Positions 1-7,549 of a stretch of 64,000 bases of DNA are shown one piece after another. Source of the stretch: an uncultured Draconibacterium sp. Its GTDB lineage: Bacteria; Bacteroidota; Bacteroidia; Bacteroidales; Prolixibacteraceae. The notes below the pieces were generated by a model, which saw only the letters and a list, made by a program, of their open reading frames with translations, was not told the origin of the DNA and made no database searches. A program made the translations under genes and the position numbers. Location of the stretch: positions 124,001 to 188,000 of the forward strand of contig NZ_CAJXYQ010000007.1 of the NCBI RefSeq assembly GCF_913063105.1, in the 5' to 3' direction. How positions within the stretch are numbered: the first letter of the stretch is position 1; each line of letters opens with the position of its first letter.

Positions 1-517
1 GAGCAATGTAGGCACCTTTTAAAATATGAGAATAGTGCATACGGTGCATGTAATAATCCGGGCTGCGCATAAATTTATAGGCAAATTTTCCGTACAACCC
101 TCGTGGCTCAATATCCTGCACATCGTTACCTAAACCAACAATTCCAAGAGCCGTTTCCCACGAACGCCCCGGTTTTATACTGCGTTCGTAAACCAATTCT
201 GTTGTTCCGAAAAGTGGCGATAAAAAATTCACTTTTAAGGCATTAACTGATTGATTGGCATAAAATTCAGGATTATCAAAGGTATTGTTTTCCACAGTGA
301 CAACTTCGCCGGTTCCAAATTCAATGCGGTTTACCAGGGCATTATCAATACCAAAAATTAGTTTGTCGTTATTGTCGTAATAATACTTTACCTGCAGGGC
401 TCCCAGTTCTGTTACTTTACAATCAATGGTTTCACCTGTTTTTTTCACTATTTTATCCTGGGCAAATACGGCCAAAGTCAAACATAACAGACAAAATAAG
501 GCGCTTATACGTTTCAT
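1..517 (-). CDS. Secreted protein of unknown function, 3' end outside window
   Basis: I do not recognise the family beyond a general Bacteroidota envelope type. The visible 172 residues begin with a signal peptide (Lys-Arg, a hydrophobic run with several cysteines, then AVFAQ), so the mature protein should start near residue 21. The mature start carries a KKTGETIDCKV segment, followed by alternating hydrophobic residues and the stretch SPLFGTTELVYERS. This resembles outer-membrane proteins of this phylum that have a small N-terminal beta domain followed by a barrel. The start is the ATG read at 517-515 on the minus strand. A TAnnTTTG-type element (TAATTTTG) lies about 33 bases upstream. The C-terminus lies before position 1, so neither length nor barrel can be confirmed. 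Confidence 0.75.
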   Translation of the reverse strand, partial: MKRISALFCLLCLTLAVFAQDKIVKKTGETIDCKVTELGALQVKYYYDNNDKLIFGIDNALVNRIEFGTGEVVTVENNTFDNPEFYANQSVNALKVNFLSPLFGTTELVYERSIKPGRSWETALGIVGLGNDVQDIEPRGLYGKFAYKFMRSPDYYMHRMHYSHILKGAYIA

Positions 518-549
518 GGTTTTTGTTTTTATTGCATGTTGCAGTTAAT

Positions 550-557
550 CAAAATTA
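550..557 (-). promoter_or_regulatory. Possible -7 promoter element of the secreted protein at 1-517
   Basis: The minus strand reads TAATTTTG here, an exact match to the Bacteroidota TAnnTTTG -7 element, 33 bases before the start codon. The -33 side is only a T-rich run without a clear TTTG, so this is a motif match with limited support. Confidence 0.4.
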
Positions 558-636
558 ATGCCGCAATTTATTAAAAACATTGACCCAGCATATCTTTTTT
601 ATGTAAAATTACTGTGATGAAATTGGCTTTCCATTT

Positions 637-1338
637 TTATATGTCAGCGAAAGCCAGGGTGGCAATACTCACTTTGGTTCCAGGCTGTTTTAACAAATGT
701 ACAGCACACGCCTCGAGTGTTGACCCGGTAGTAACCACATCATCAATAAGCAAAACATGTTTTTCGTTTACCCTTTCCGGTTCCCGCAAGCCAAAAACCG
801 ATTCCACATTTTGCCACCTTTCGTAGCGGTTTCTCCGGGTTTGCGTTGCTGTATATTCTTTCCGATACAGATTTTTCGTATCAACAGGCTTTTGAAGTAC
901 CTCTGCCATTCCACGGGCAATCCAATCACTTTGGTTGTAACCTCTTTGTTTTTCTTTACGCTGATGCAAGGGAACTGGCATAAGCATATCTATTGTTGCA
1001 AAAGCTGGTGAATCAATAAGTTGATAAGCAAATTTTTTACCTGCCTCGTAACCGAGTTCCTTCAATCCCTTATATTTTACAAAATGAATGAGTTGCTGAT
1101 ATTTACTTCCCTTTTTATACGAAAAAAAAGCAGTGGCATTTAAAACAGTTGTGCGCCCCCAAAACAATTGCGCCACTTTATTTTCGGGCTCTAAATGAAA
1201 ATTGGTTACCGGCAAATCGTGCCAGCACTCAAAACAAACATACCGTTCCTGCGATATTAATCGTTTGCCACAGGTAACGCACAGTTCGGGAAAAAACAGC
1301 CCTAAAAATCCTGAAATACTTTGTTCAAGATGGTTCAT
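637..1338 (-). CDS. comF: ComF family phosphoribosyltransferase-like protein
   Basis: 233 residues, the usual length for the ComF/GntX family, whose members are linked to DNA uptake or recycling of DNA-derived phosphoribosyl compounds; the biochemical role is unsettled. The N-terminus carries a zinc-ribbon-like pair, CVTCGK and CFEC (residues about 20-40). The middle has the conserved QRGYNQ region, and the C-terminal half carries the type I phosphoribosyltransferase PRPP loop VLLIDDVVTTGST. The start ATG at 1338 directly precedes the MNHLEQS N-terminus typical of the family. The gene is monocistronic here, and the neighbours do not inform its function. Confidence 0.9.
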   Translation of the reverse strand: MNHLEQSISGFLGLFFPELCVTCGKRLISQERYVCFECWHDLPVTNFHLEPENKVAQLFWGRTTVLNATAFFSYKKGSKYQQLIHFVKYKGLKELGYEAGKKFAYQLIDSPAFATIDMLMPVPLHQRKEKQRGYNQSDWIARGMAEVLQKPVDTKNLYRKEYTATQTRRNRYERWQNVESVFGLREPERVNEKHVLLIDDVVTTGSTLEACAVHLLKQPGTKVSIATLAFADI

Positions 1339-1523
1339 ACCAGAAAGTTACAAAAATTATAAGCGATTGAACTTAAAATTAATTTAAAAGTGTATTCAAC
1401 TGATTAACATATTTTTAACTCATCCATAATTTTTAAGTAAACCCAAAGCTATTTGAATGTAATACCTTGCAGAAGAAAATATTTCCCTTATCTCTCTTGT
1501 ATTCCTCTCAAGAAATCATCTCT

Positions 1524-1553
1524 AAGGTTGTCACATTCGGGACAACCTTTTTT
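1524..1553 (+). terminator. Orphan intrinsic terminator
   Basis: A perfect 9-bp stem (AAGGTTGTC and GACAACCTT) with an 8-base loop is followed by a T run. No plus-strand gene precedes it; the nearest upstream gene, comF, runs the other way. It could end a small RNA starting in 1340-1520 or act as an attenuator for the cytochrome gene 185 bases downstream. Confidence 0.65.
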
Positions 1554-1670
1554 ACGGCTACAAGCAGGTAGTTATAGTGTCTCTTTTATCTTTAACACAG
1601 ATAATACCATCTTCGTCCGTAAATTTTGAAAGGTTCTAAATTCTTTCTAATAACATATAAAACACGAAGT

Positions 1671-1696
1671 TTTGGTCAGATAAATTATTAAATTTG
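1671..1696 (+). promoter_or_regulatory. Possible promoter of the cytochrome fusion gene
   Basis: TTTG (1671-1674) and TAAATTTG (1689-1696) match the two Bacteroidota promoter elements and lie 42 bases before the ATG at 1738. The 14-base spacer is shorter than the usual 19-21, so only the downstream element is a good match. Confidence 0.35.
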
Positions 1697-1737
1697 AAAC
1701 CACTTGAAAAATCAACATACCTAAAAGACTACAAACT

Positions 1738-3267
1738 ATGCTAAAACGCTTTGGTAATTACCTGCGAAAAAAACTATTGCTGGTTTTAATTATCGGCTTC
1801 TTTATTGGAATTGCAATAACAATTTATACGCACAAAGCCATTGAGGCTACATCAACTCCAGAATCGTGCGAAATGTGTCACATTCATCCGCATGTTTTTG
1901 ATTCGTGGAAACTTTCTGTTCATCACGAAAACAGGATTGGAATGCATGTGGGATGTGTTGACTGCCATCTTCCGCCCAAAGGACATGGCTATTTAAAAGA
2001 AAAGATCAAAGCATCGGCCCGCGATGCTTACGGTTATTTTTTTAAAGACAGTGCCGAGTTTAACTGGGAAGCCAAGTCGACACTTGAGCAGGCACAACAT
2101 TTTGTTTTTAAAGAATCGTGTATTCATTGCCACAGCAACTTGTTTCCGCTAACTTTAACTACCGAAGGGCAGGAAGCCCACCTTTACTATTCGCAAAACG
2201 AAGATGAATTGCGTTGTATTAACTGCCATTTAAACGTAGGCCATTACGATCCGAATGCAATTCATGCAAAAAATATTGCCTTTGGAAATGCAGGAGACGA
2301 AACCAAAGAAAAATACACCACTGCCGCAGTGGTTTCAGCCCACAACGATTTTACCGAAACCATTCCGGGAACCACAATCGCTTTTAACATGAAAGCTATT
2401 CCGGGAGGCAGCTTCAGCATAGGTAGTCCTGAAACAGAACAAGAACGCAAGGCAGATGAAGGACCACAAAAAACAGTTAATATTAGCCCGTTTTTTATGG
2501 CCGAAATTGAAGTTAGCTGGGATGAATTTCTTGCATTTTACAGCGCTACGGCAGCCGAAGGCAGAACTACCGATACCGAAGGAACACGAACACAAAGGGA
2601 TGTAGATGCCATTTCGGGGCCTACTCCTCCGTATGGGCAACCCGACCAAAATTGGGGATTAGGAAACCGTCCGGCAATAACTATGAGCTTTCATGCAGCT
2701 GAAACCTATTGTAAATGGTTATCGCAAGTTACAGGAAAAACATACCGCCTGGCAACCGAGGCCGAATGGGAATATGCAGCTCGCGGCAAAACAACTACTC
2801 CTTTCTTTTTTGATGGAAAACCTAAAGATTTTAAAGAGAAAAATTTTATAGGAAAACTATTCGGACAGGACAGCGAAATCATCAACAATTATATTGTTTA
2901 CGAAAAAAACAGTGGTTTAAAAACAGCCGAACCGGTTACGGTAGAGAGCAATCCTTTTGGACTTAAAAATATGCTGGGCAACGTCGCTGAATACTGCTCT
3001 GACTGGTATGCCGAAGATGCTTACTCGAAACTCCCCGACGGCATCAGCAACCCTAAAGGTCCGGCCTCGGGGAAAGAGCATGTTGTTAGAGGCGGGCATT
3101 TTAAAAGCCCTGTTGGCGAAGTACGCAGTGCTGCGCGCGACTATTCCCGCACCAAAGAATGGATGAAAACCGATCCGCAAATGCCCAAAAGCATCTGGTG
3201 GTTATCAGATTGCAATACCGTAGGTTTTAGGGTAGTTTGTGAATTTAATGAGAAAACAGGAAAATAA
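1738..3267 (+). CDS. NrfH/NapC-type tetrahaem cytochrome c fused to an FGE-sulfatase-like (SUMF1) domain
   Basis: 509 residues in two parts. Residues 1-35 form an N-terminal membrane anchor. Four CxxCH haem sites follow: CEMCH (44-48), CVDCH (73-77), CIHCH (128-132) and CINCH (160-164). Anchor plus four haems is the plan of NrfH/NapC quinol dehydrogenases, which pass electrons from menaquinol to periplasmic enzymes. From about residue 219 (MKAIPGGSFSIGS) to the end lies a formylglycine-generating-enzyme-like fold with the AEWEYAARG, MLGNVAEYCSDWY and GFRVV motifs. The RGGHFKS segment lacks the copper-binding cysteine pair of true FGEs, so sulfatase maturation is unlikely. The Tat-exported oxidoreductase 42 bases downstream is probably co-transcribed, suggesting electron transfer to or from it. 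No NrfA is seen. Domain assignment is secure; the partner is inferred. Confidence 0.88.
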   Translation: MLKRFGNYLRKKLLLVLIIGFFIGIAITIYTHKAIEATSTPESCEMCHIHPHVFDSWKLSVHHENRIGMHVGCVDCHLPPKGHGYLKEKIKASARDAYGYFFKDSAEFNWEAKSTLEQAQHFVFKESCIHCHSNLFPLTLTTEGQEAHLYYSQNEDELRCINCHLNVGHYDPNAIHAKNIAFGNAGDETKEKYTTAAVVSAHNDFTETIPGTTIAFNMKAIPGGSFSIGSPETEQERKADEGPQKTVNISPFFMAEIEVSWDEFLAFYSATAAEGRTTDTEGTRTQRDVDAISGPTPPYGQPDQNWGLGNRPAITMSFHAAETYCKWLSQVTGKTYRLATEAEWEYAARGKTTTPFFFDGKPKDFKEKNFIGKLFGQDSEIINNYIVYEKNSGLKTAEPVTVESNPFGLKNMLGNVAEYCSDWYAEDAYSKLPDGISNPKGPASGKEHVVRGGHFKSPVGEVRSAARDYSRTKEWMKTDPQMPKSIWWLSDCNTVGFRVVCEFNEKTGK

Positions 3268-3309
3268 TTAATACACTTTTGAATCCTAAATTAACTAAAA
3301 CATTAAAAC

Positions 3310-4674
3310 ATGAGTGACAATAATTTTTCAAGGAGAAAATTTTTAGCCGGAGCTGCAGCTGTTGGAGCAGCCGGGGCCATGGGAGTAGGAACCTTATCAT
3401 CGTGCTCGGGAGGAGGAGACGCTGCCGGTGGCCAGTTTGACTGGACTAAACGGGAATATCCTTACCCACCTATGCTGGATGAAGTGCCTGAAGGAAAAGT
3501 ATTAAAAGCCGGTGTTGTTGGTTGTGGTGGCCGCGGATCGGGTGCTGCAGTAAACTTTCTGGAGGCTGGTGGTTCTACCGTTCAGGTTACGGCACTTGGC
3601 GATGTATTTCAAGACCGGATAGACAGCTGCGTTGAAAAGATTAAAAACCAAACCGGGCAGGAAGTGCCGGCAGAAAATTGCTTTATTGGTTTTGATGCCT
3701 TCGAAAAAGTAATTGATTCAGGTGTTGATGTGGTTATTTTAGCAACACCACCAAAGTTTCGCCCACAACATTTTGAAGCAGCTGTTAAAGCACGCAAACA
3801 TGTTTTTATGGAAAAGCCCATTGCTGTTGACCCTGTTGGTATCCGACAGGTACTTGCTGCGGCAAAAATGGCTGATGCTGCCGGCTTAAAAGTTGTAACC
3901 GGAACTCAACGCCGACACCAACACAAATATGTAGAGCTGTTTAAAGCCTGTAATGAAAACAATGCGATAGGAAAAATTACAGGTGCCAATGTATATTGGA
4001 ATGGTGGCAAGCTATGGCACCGCGACAATAATACAAGCTGGAGCGAAATGGAATGGATGATTCGCGATTGGGTAAACTGGTGCTGGTTGTCGGGCGACCA
4101 TATTGTTGAGCAACACGTGCACAATATTGATGTGGCCAATTGGTTTATTGGCGAACTGCCGGTTAAAGCTGTTGGTTTTGGCTCGCGACAGCGGCGGGTT
4201 ACCGGCGACCAATATGATAATTTCAGTATCGATTATGTATACGAAAATGGGATGCACATTCATAGCATGTGCCGCCAAATTAACAGCTGTGTAAATAACG
4301 TATCGGAAACAATTCACGGAACAAAAGGCCACACTTTCTCTTCGGGAAGCGCAACACCAAACAGCATTACCGATTTGGATGGCAATGAGTTAATGACATT
4401 CGAAAATCACGAAACCAGTCCTTACGTTCAGGAACACAAGAACCTGATTACCTGTATTCGCCAAAATATACCATTTAATGAGGCTGAGGCAACTGCAAAC
4501 TCAGTTATGGTGGCCATTATGGGCCGCGTATCGGCTTATACCGGAAAAGAAGTAAGCTGGGAAGAAATGATGAACTCGGATATGAAGCTTGGACCAGCAA
4601 CTTACATTATGGGCGATATTGGCTACATGGAAAATGCAGTTGTACCGGTACCCGGAACACTGGAAAAATCCTGA
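3310..4674 (+). CDS. Tat-exported Gfo/Idh/MocA family oxidoreductase, probable lipoprotein
   Basis: 454 residues. A twin-arginine signal (SRRKFLAG, residues 7-14) is followed by an alanine/glycine-rich hydrophobic stretch and a lipobox ending at Cys32 (LSSC), so the protein is probably exported folded and lipid-anchored. The NAD(P)-binding Rossmann motif is VVGCGGRGSG, and the family EKP motif occurs in FMEKPIAVD. C-terminal features such as DHIVEQHVHNIDVANW fit the substrate-binding half. Exported members of this family act on sugars with a tightly bound cofactor; the substrate here is not evident. The gene follows the haem fusion gene by 42 bases and ends at a strong terminator, so the two probably form a bicistronic unit. 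Confidence 0.9.
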   Translation: MSDNNFSRRKFLAGAAAVGAAGAMGVGTLSSCSGGGDAAGGQFDWTKREYPYPPMLDEVPEGKVLKAGVVGCGGRGSGAAVNFLEAGGSTVQVTALGDVFQDRIDSCVEKIKNQTGQEVPAENCFIGFDAFEKVIDSGVDVVILATPPKFRPQHFEAAVKARKHVFMEKPIAVDPVGIRQVLAAAKMADAAGLKVVTGTQRRHQHKYVELFKACNENNAIGKITGANVYWNGGKLWHRDNNTSWSEMEWMIRDWVNWCWLSGDHIVEQHVHNIDVANWFIGELPVKAVGFGSRQRRVTGDQYDNFSIDYVYENGMHIHSMCRQINSCVNNVSETIHGTKGHTFSSGSATPNSITDLDGNELMTFENHETSPYVQEHKNLITCIRQNIPFNEAEATANSVMVAIMGRVSAYTGKEVSWEEMMNSDMKLGPATYIMGDIGYMENAVVPVPGTLEKS

Positions 4675-4713
4675 TTTATAAGCCTTTATAATATGCATCA
4701 ATCAATTCAGGTT

Positions 4714-4743
4714 AAACCTCCGGCAATTGCCGGGGGTTTTTTT
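4714..4743 (+). terminator. Intrinsic terminator after the Gfo/Idh/MocA gene
   Basis: A GC-rich stem (AACCTCCGGC paired with GCCGGGGGTT around an AATT loop) is followed directly by a run of T. It lies 40 bases after the stop codon. Confidence 0.9.
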
Positions 4744-4796
4744 GGCACTATAGTTGTTTTACTTTGTGCAAAGTATAATCTAAAAATCTATAAGTC

Positions 4797-5363
4797 ATGA
4801 AAAAAGCAAACAAGAAACAAACAATTACCTTCAAAAAAATTTCAGCACTGTTTTTAATTATTGCCGCTGCTGTACTGGCAGCCTGCGAAGGTCCGGTTGG
4901 CCCGGTTGGTCCTCCGGGAGATGATGGCATTTCATACGCCGGATCGATATACGAAGTTGAGGTTGATTTTACTCCCGACGACGATTATTCGGTAGTTGTA
5001 GACCATCCATCAAGTATTGAAGTTCTGCCCGAGGACATTGTACTGGTGTATATCCTTTGGGAATACGATGGAACAGATATTTGGCGTCTTTGTCCGCAAA
5101 CCGTTGTATTGCCCGGTGGCGTAATTCAGTATAATTACGACTACACCCAATATGATACCCGATTATTTTTAGAATACACAGTTGATGAGTTACTGCCAGC
5201 CGAAACCGATAATCAGATTTTCAGAATTGCCATTCTCCCAATTGATTTTGTGGCTCAAAAATCTGTCGACATCAGCGATTTTAATTCGCTTATTGAAACA
5301 CCTCAATTGCAACTAAACATTATGGACAAAGTGGAATTAAACCCAATTATAGAAATAAACTAA
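4797..5363 (+). CDS. Small lipoprotein with a collagen-like G-P-x segment
   Basis: 188 residues. A hydrophobic signal (ISALFLIIAAAVLAAC) ends in a lipobox, with Cys29 as the probable lipidated residue. Immediately after it come a few collagen-like triplets (GPVGPVGPPGDDG), a pattern common in Bacteroidota lipoproteins. The rest is acidic and rich in aromatic and beta-branched residues, suggesting a beta-sandwich; no catalytic motif is visible. It stands alone between two terminators. Function is unknown; a surface-exposed or periplasmic structural role is possible. Confidence 0.8.
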   Translation: MKKANKKQTITFKKISALFLIIAAAVLAACEGPVGPVGPPGDDGISYAGSIYEVEVDFTPDDDYSVVVDHPSSIEVLPEDIVLVYILWEYDGTDIWRLCPQTVVLPGGVIQYNYDYTQYDTRLFLEYTVDELLPAETDNQIFRIAILPIDFVAQKSVDISDFNSLIETPQLQLNIMDKVELNPIIEIN

Positions 5364-5382
5364 CTGTTTGGGTAGTTGTACA

Positions 5383-5419
5383 ACAAAGGCCGGATACAGT
5401 TATCCGGCCTTTGTTTTTT
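5383..5419 (+). terminator. Intrinsic terminator after the collagen-like lipoprotein gene
   Basis: A perfect 14-bp stem (ACAAAGGCCGGATA and its complement) with a CAGT loop is followed by a T run, 20 bases after the stop codon. Confidence 0.92.
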
Positions 5420-5443
5420 GCTATGCTTACAAAAATAAACACA

Positions 5444-5476
5444 TAAAAAGAGCGCCCGGTAAACACCAAGGCGCTC
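5444..5476 (-). terminator. Intrinsic terminator of the rhodanese gene
   Basis: Read on the minus strand, GAGCGCC pairs with GGCGCTC and is followed by a short T run, 16 bases beyond the rhodanese stop codon. Confidence 0.8.
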
Positions 5477-5491
5477 AGGACATGCGAAAGA

Positions 5492-6334
5492 CTAATCTAC
5501 CTTATTTGAAGCGGTAGATTGCCATTCCAAATATGCTCCGTCGTAAACTTTTACTTTCGGATATCCAAGTCCTTTTAGTGCAAGGTAAACAACACCGGCC
5601 CTTACACTGGTTTCGCAATACACAATAGCCGTTTTATCTTTTGTAATCCCTTTTGATTCAAACATCGAGGCCAATGCATCATTAGATTTTAGTAGCCCTT
5701 TTGCGTCAACCAAAGTCTCGTAATTCACATTTACGGCGCTTGGAATATGCCCCGGTCGTGCTAGTTCTGTTTCTGCAGTTCCTGCATACTCTCCGGGTTC
5801 ACGTGCATCAACAATTACATATGACGAATTGCCAACTGCTTTTTTCACCTCGTCCATTGTAGCCAACTGGTTGGCATCAACCTTAGCGGTAAAAGTGGCT
5901 TGTTTACCTTTTGTAGCACCACCAATAGGGCCGCGAATTGCTTTCCATCCCTTAATGTTTCCATCCAGCATTTTAACATTTGGCGCACCCAGGTATTTAA
6001 GCATCCAGTACATTCGTCCGGCATACTTTGTCGACCCCTCGTCGTACACAATAATTGTTTTATCTGAAGCAACTCCATTGTTACCTAGCTCTGCAGCCAT
6101 ATCAGCCGGCGATTTAATCAGGTTACGAACAGGCTCATCGGTACATAACGTGGTATGCGGTAGATCTATAGCGCCACGAATAAACACTTTTTGATTTGCT
6201 GCTGCATTAACAATAATGTAATCCGGATTTTTCAGATTCTGTTTAAGCTCATTTGCCGAGATTAAATCTTGTGCTGAAACGGCAGAAGCTACCAACAACA
6301 CTAATCCCAATAAAAATAATTTATTCATTTTCAT
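5492..6334 (-). CDS. Periplasmic two-domain rhodanese (sulfurtransferase)
   Basis: 280 residues with a signal peptide (cleavage near ASAVSAQ, residue 21). Two rhodanese domains follow, as in thiosulfate and 3-mercaptopyruvate sulfurtransferases. The C-terminal domain carries the active-site loop YCETSVRAG with the persulfide-forming Cys240. The N-terminal domain has VYDEGSTKYAGR at the equivalent place and no cysteine, the usual inactive partner arrangement. Export to the periplasm suggests a role with extracytoplasmic sulfur compounds such as thiosulfate or polysulfide. It lies in the same direction as a porin and a second rhodanese, which points to a sulfur-handling unit. The exact sulfur donor and acceptor are not shown by sequence. 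Confidence 0.9.
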   Translation of the reverse strand: MKMNKLFLLGLVLLVASAVSAQDLISANELKQNLKNPDYIIVNAAANQKVFIRGAIDLPHTTLCTDEPVRNLIKSPADMAAELGNNGVASDKTIIVYDEGSTKYAGRMYWMLKYLGAPNVKMLDGNIKGWKAIRGPIGGATKGKQATFTAKVDANQLATMDEVKKAVGNSSYVIVDAREPGEYAGTAETELARPGHIPSAVNVNYETLVDAKGLLKSNDALASMFESKGITKDKTAIVYCETSVRAGVVYLALKGLGYPKVKVYDGAYLEWQSTASNKVD

Positions 6335-6445
6335 CTTATTTAAAATTGTTTTTTACCATACAAAAATGGAACTCGCATGATTCTAATTATTCGCTTGTGT
6401 TTTACAAATTTCTCATGGTCCTTTCATCGTTTGTATTTTAAAAAG

Positions 6446-7489
6446 TTAAAATCTTACCTGTAGCTGAACCATAATCATATCGTTCGGAATTTCGCCGTAC
6501 CATTCCGCTTTATATTCATAGTTTACTTGTAAACGAGTCCATTCGTTAAAGAAATAATTAACACCAACAGTGGTAATATGTTCCATGTTGTTATTTCCTA
6601 AACTTATATCGCTGTTATAGTTCTCGTATTTTATTACTGGCTGTAAATTGTAGGTTAGGTTATAAAGTGCCATAATCGATAAACCTTCGCGCTTTACACT
6701 ACCCTGCACCAATTCAGGATCGCCACCACAGCCACCACCAACAAGATACGAACCTTTATCTTCTGCCCAAATGTATTCACCCTGTACAAGAAATCCGAAT
6801 TTTTCAATTTCAAATTCTGCACCTAAACGGGTTCTTTCATCGGGTTCGGTAACTGTTTCGTCCTGGCTTGTAGCTTTCCCGAAGCGGAAACTACCACCTA
6901 CGTGCATCCAGTCGTTTGGCTGAACCAATACTCTACCAACCAAATCTTTGTACTTATCACTATCTTTAACCAGCAGGCCGGTACCGTTCATTACGGCAAA
7001 AGAGTACTTCAGTAAAGTAGTGTCTGATCCACCTAAAATCATTAATCCCATATCGCGATCAGGCGCGGTTAATTCGTTTACAAATTTAGAGCGGTTAATG
7101 GTATGCAATGCATGGCACGGAGTACTAAGTTCCTGCCCAAATGGCGATTTAAAAGAACCTAAACTAACCTTTGCAAACGAATAACGGCTATAGGTTACAA
7201 AAGCATCAAGCAAATAGGCCTTAGGCCCGTCTTTTTTAAACGGACTGGCTTCAATCATTACATAGTAGCTAAAATCGTATGGTATTACCCCCATTACGCC
7301 AATACGCGAACGATTGAACCCAAAAGTATTGGTATTATCGCCTTCGGCAAAACCATAGTCGTATTGTGCCTGCAGGTATCCAAAAACATTTACACCTTCA
7401 TCTGATGCGGGCTCGGCACAACCCTGAGCCTGGGCATTATAACCCATAAAGAAGGCAGCTGTTAGTATTACTAATATTTTGCGTAACAT
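6446..7489 (-). CDS. Phosphate-selective porin O/P-type outer-membrane protein
   Basis: 347 residues with a signal peptide ending near AQAQG (residue 22). The mature protein shows alternating aromatic/polar strands, starting with NVFGYLQAQYDYGF and ending in a terminal Phe (QLQVRF), as expected of a trimeric-porin-type barrel. Features such as GFNRSRIGVMG and LGSFKSPFGQELST match the OprP/OprO-like porins of Bacteroidota. Such porins pass anions; selectivity cannot be deduced here. It sits between two rhodanese genes on the same strand, with gaps of 111 and 60 bases, so passage of a sulfur oxyanion is an attractive inference. Confidence 0.85.
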   Translation of the reverse strand: MLRKILVILTAAFFMGYNAQAQGCAEPASDEGVNVFGYLQAQYDYGFAEGDNTNTFGFNRSRIGVMGVIPYDFSYYVMIEASPFKKDGPKAYLLDAFVTYSRYSFAKVSLGSFKSPFGQELSTPCHALHTINRSKFVNELTAPDRDMGLMILGGSDTTLLKYSFAVMNGTGLLVKDSDKYKDLVGRVLVQPNDWMHVGGSFRFGKATSQDETVTEPDERTRLGAEFEIEKFGFLVQGEYIWAEDKGSYLVGGGCGGDPELVQGSVKREGLSIMALYNLTYNLQPVIKYENYNSDISLGNNNMEHITTVGVNYFFNEWTRLQVNYEYKAEWYGEIPNDMIMVQLQVRF

Positions 7490-7549
7490 ATTCTTTTCTT
7501 TTAATTGATAAATAACAGAGTGAATATTTTTATTCTTTCACCCGGTAGT

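Larger units (their letters stand above)
1339..1737. other. Gene-free stretch between comF and the cytochrome fusion
   Basis: 399 bases without a convincing reading frame. It holds a plus-strand intrinsic terminator (1524-1553) with no plus-strand gene upstream of it in this window, and a weak promoter match (1671-1696) before the cytochrome gene. The remainder is AT-rich without repeats I could see. Confidence 0.7.

Noticed and set aside
1738..4674. Nitrite ammonification (nrfHA) operon
   Set aside because: The NrfH-like part is present, but no pentahaem NrfA gene follows; the partner is a Gfo/Idh/MocA protein.
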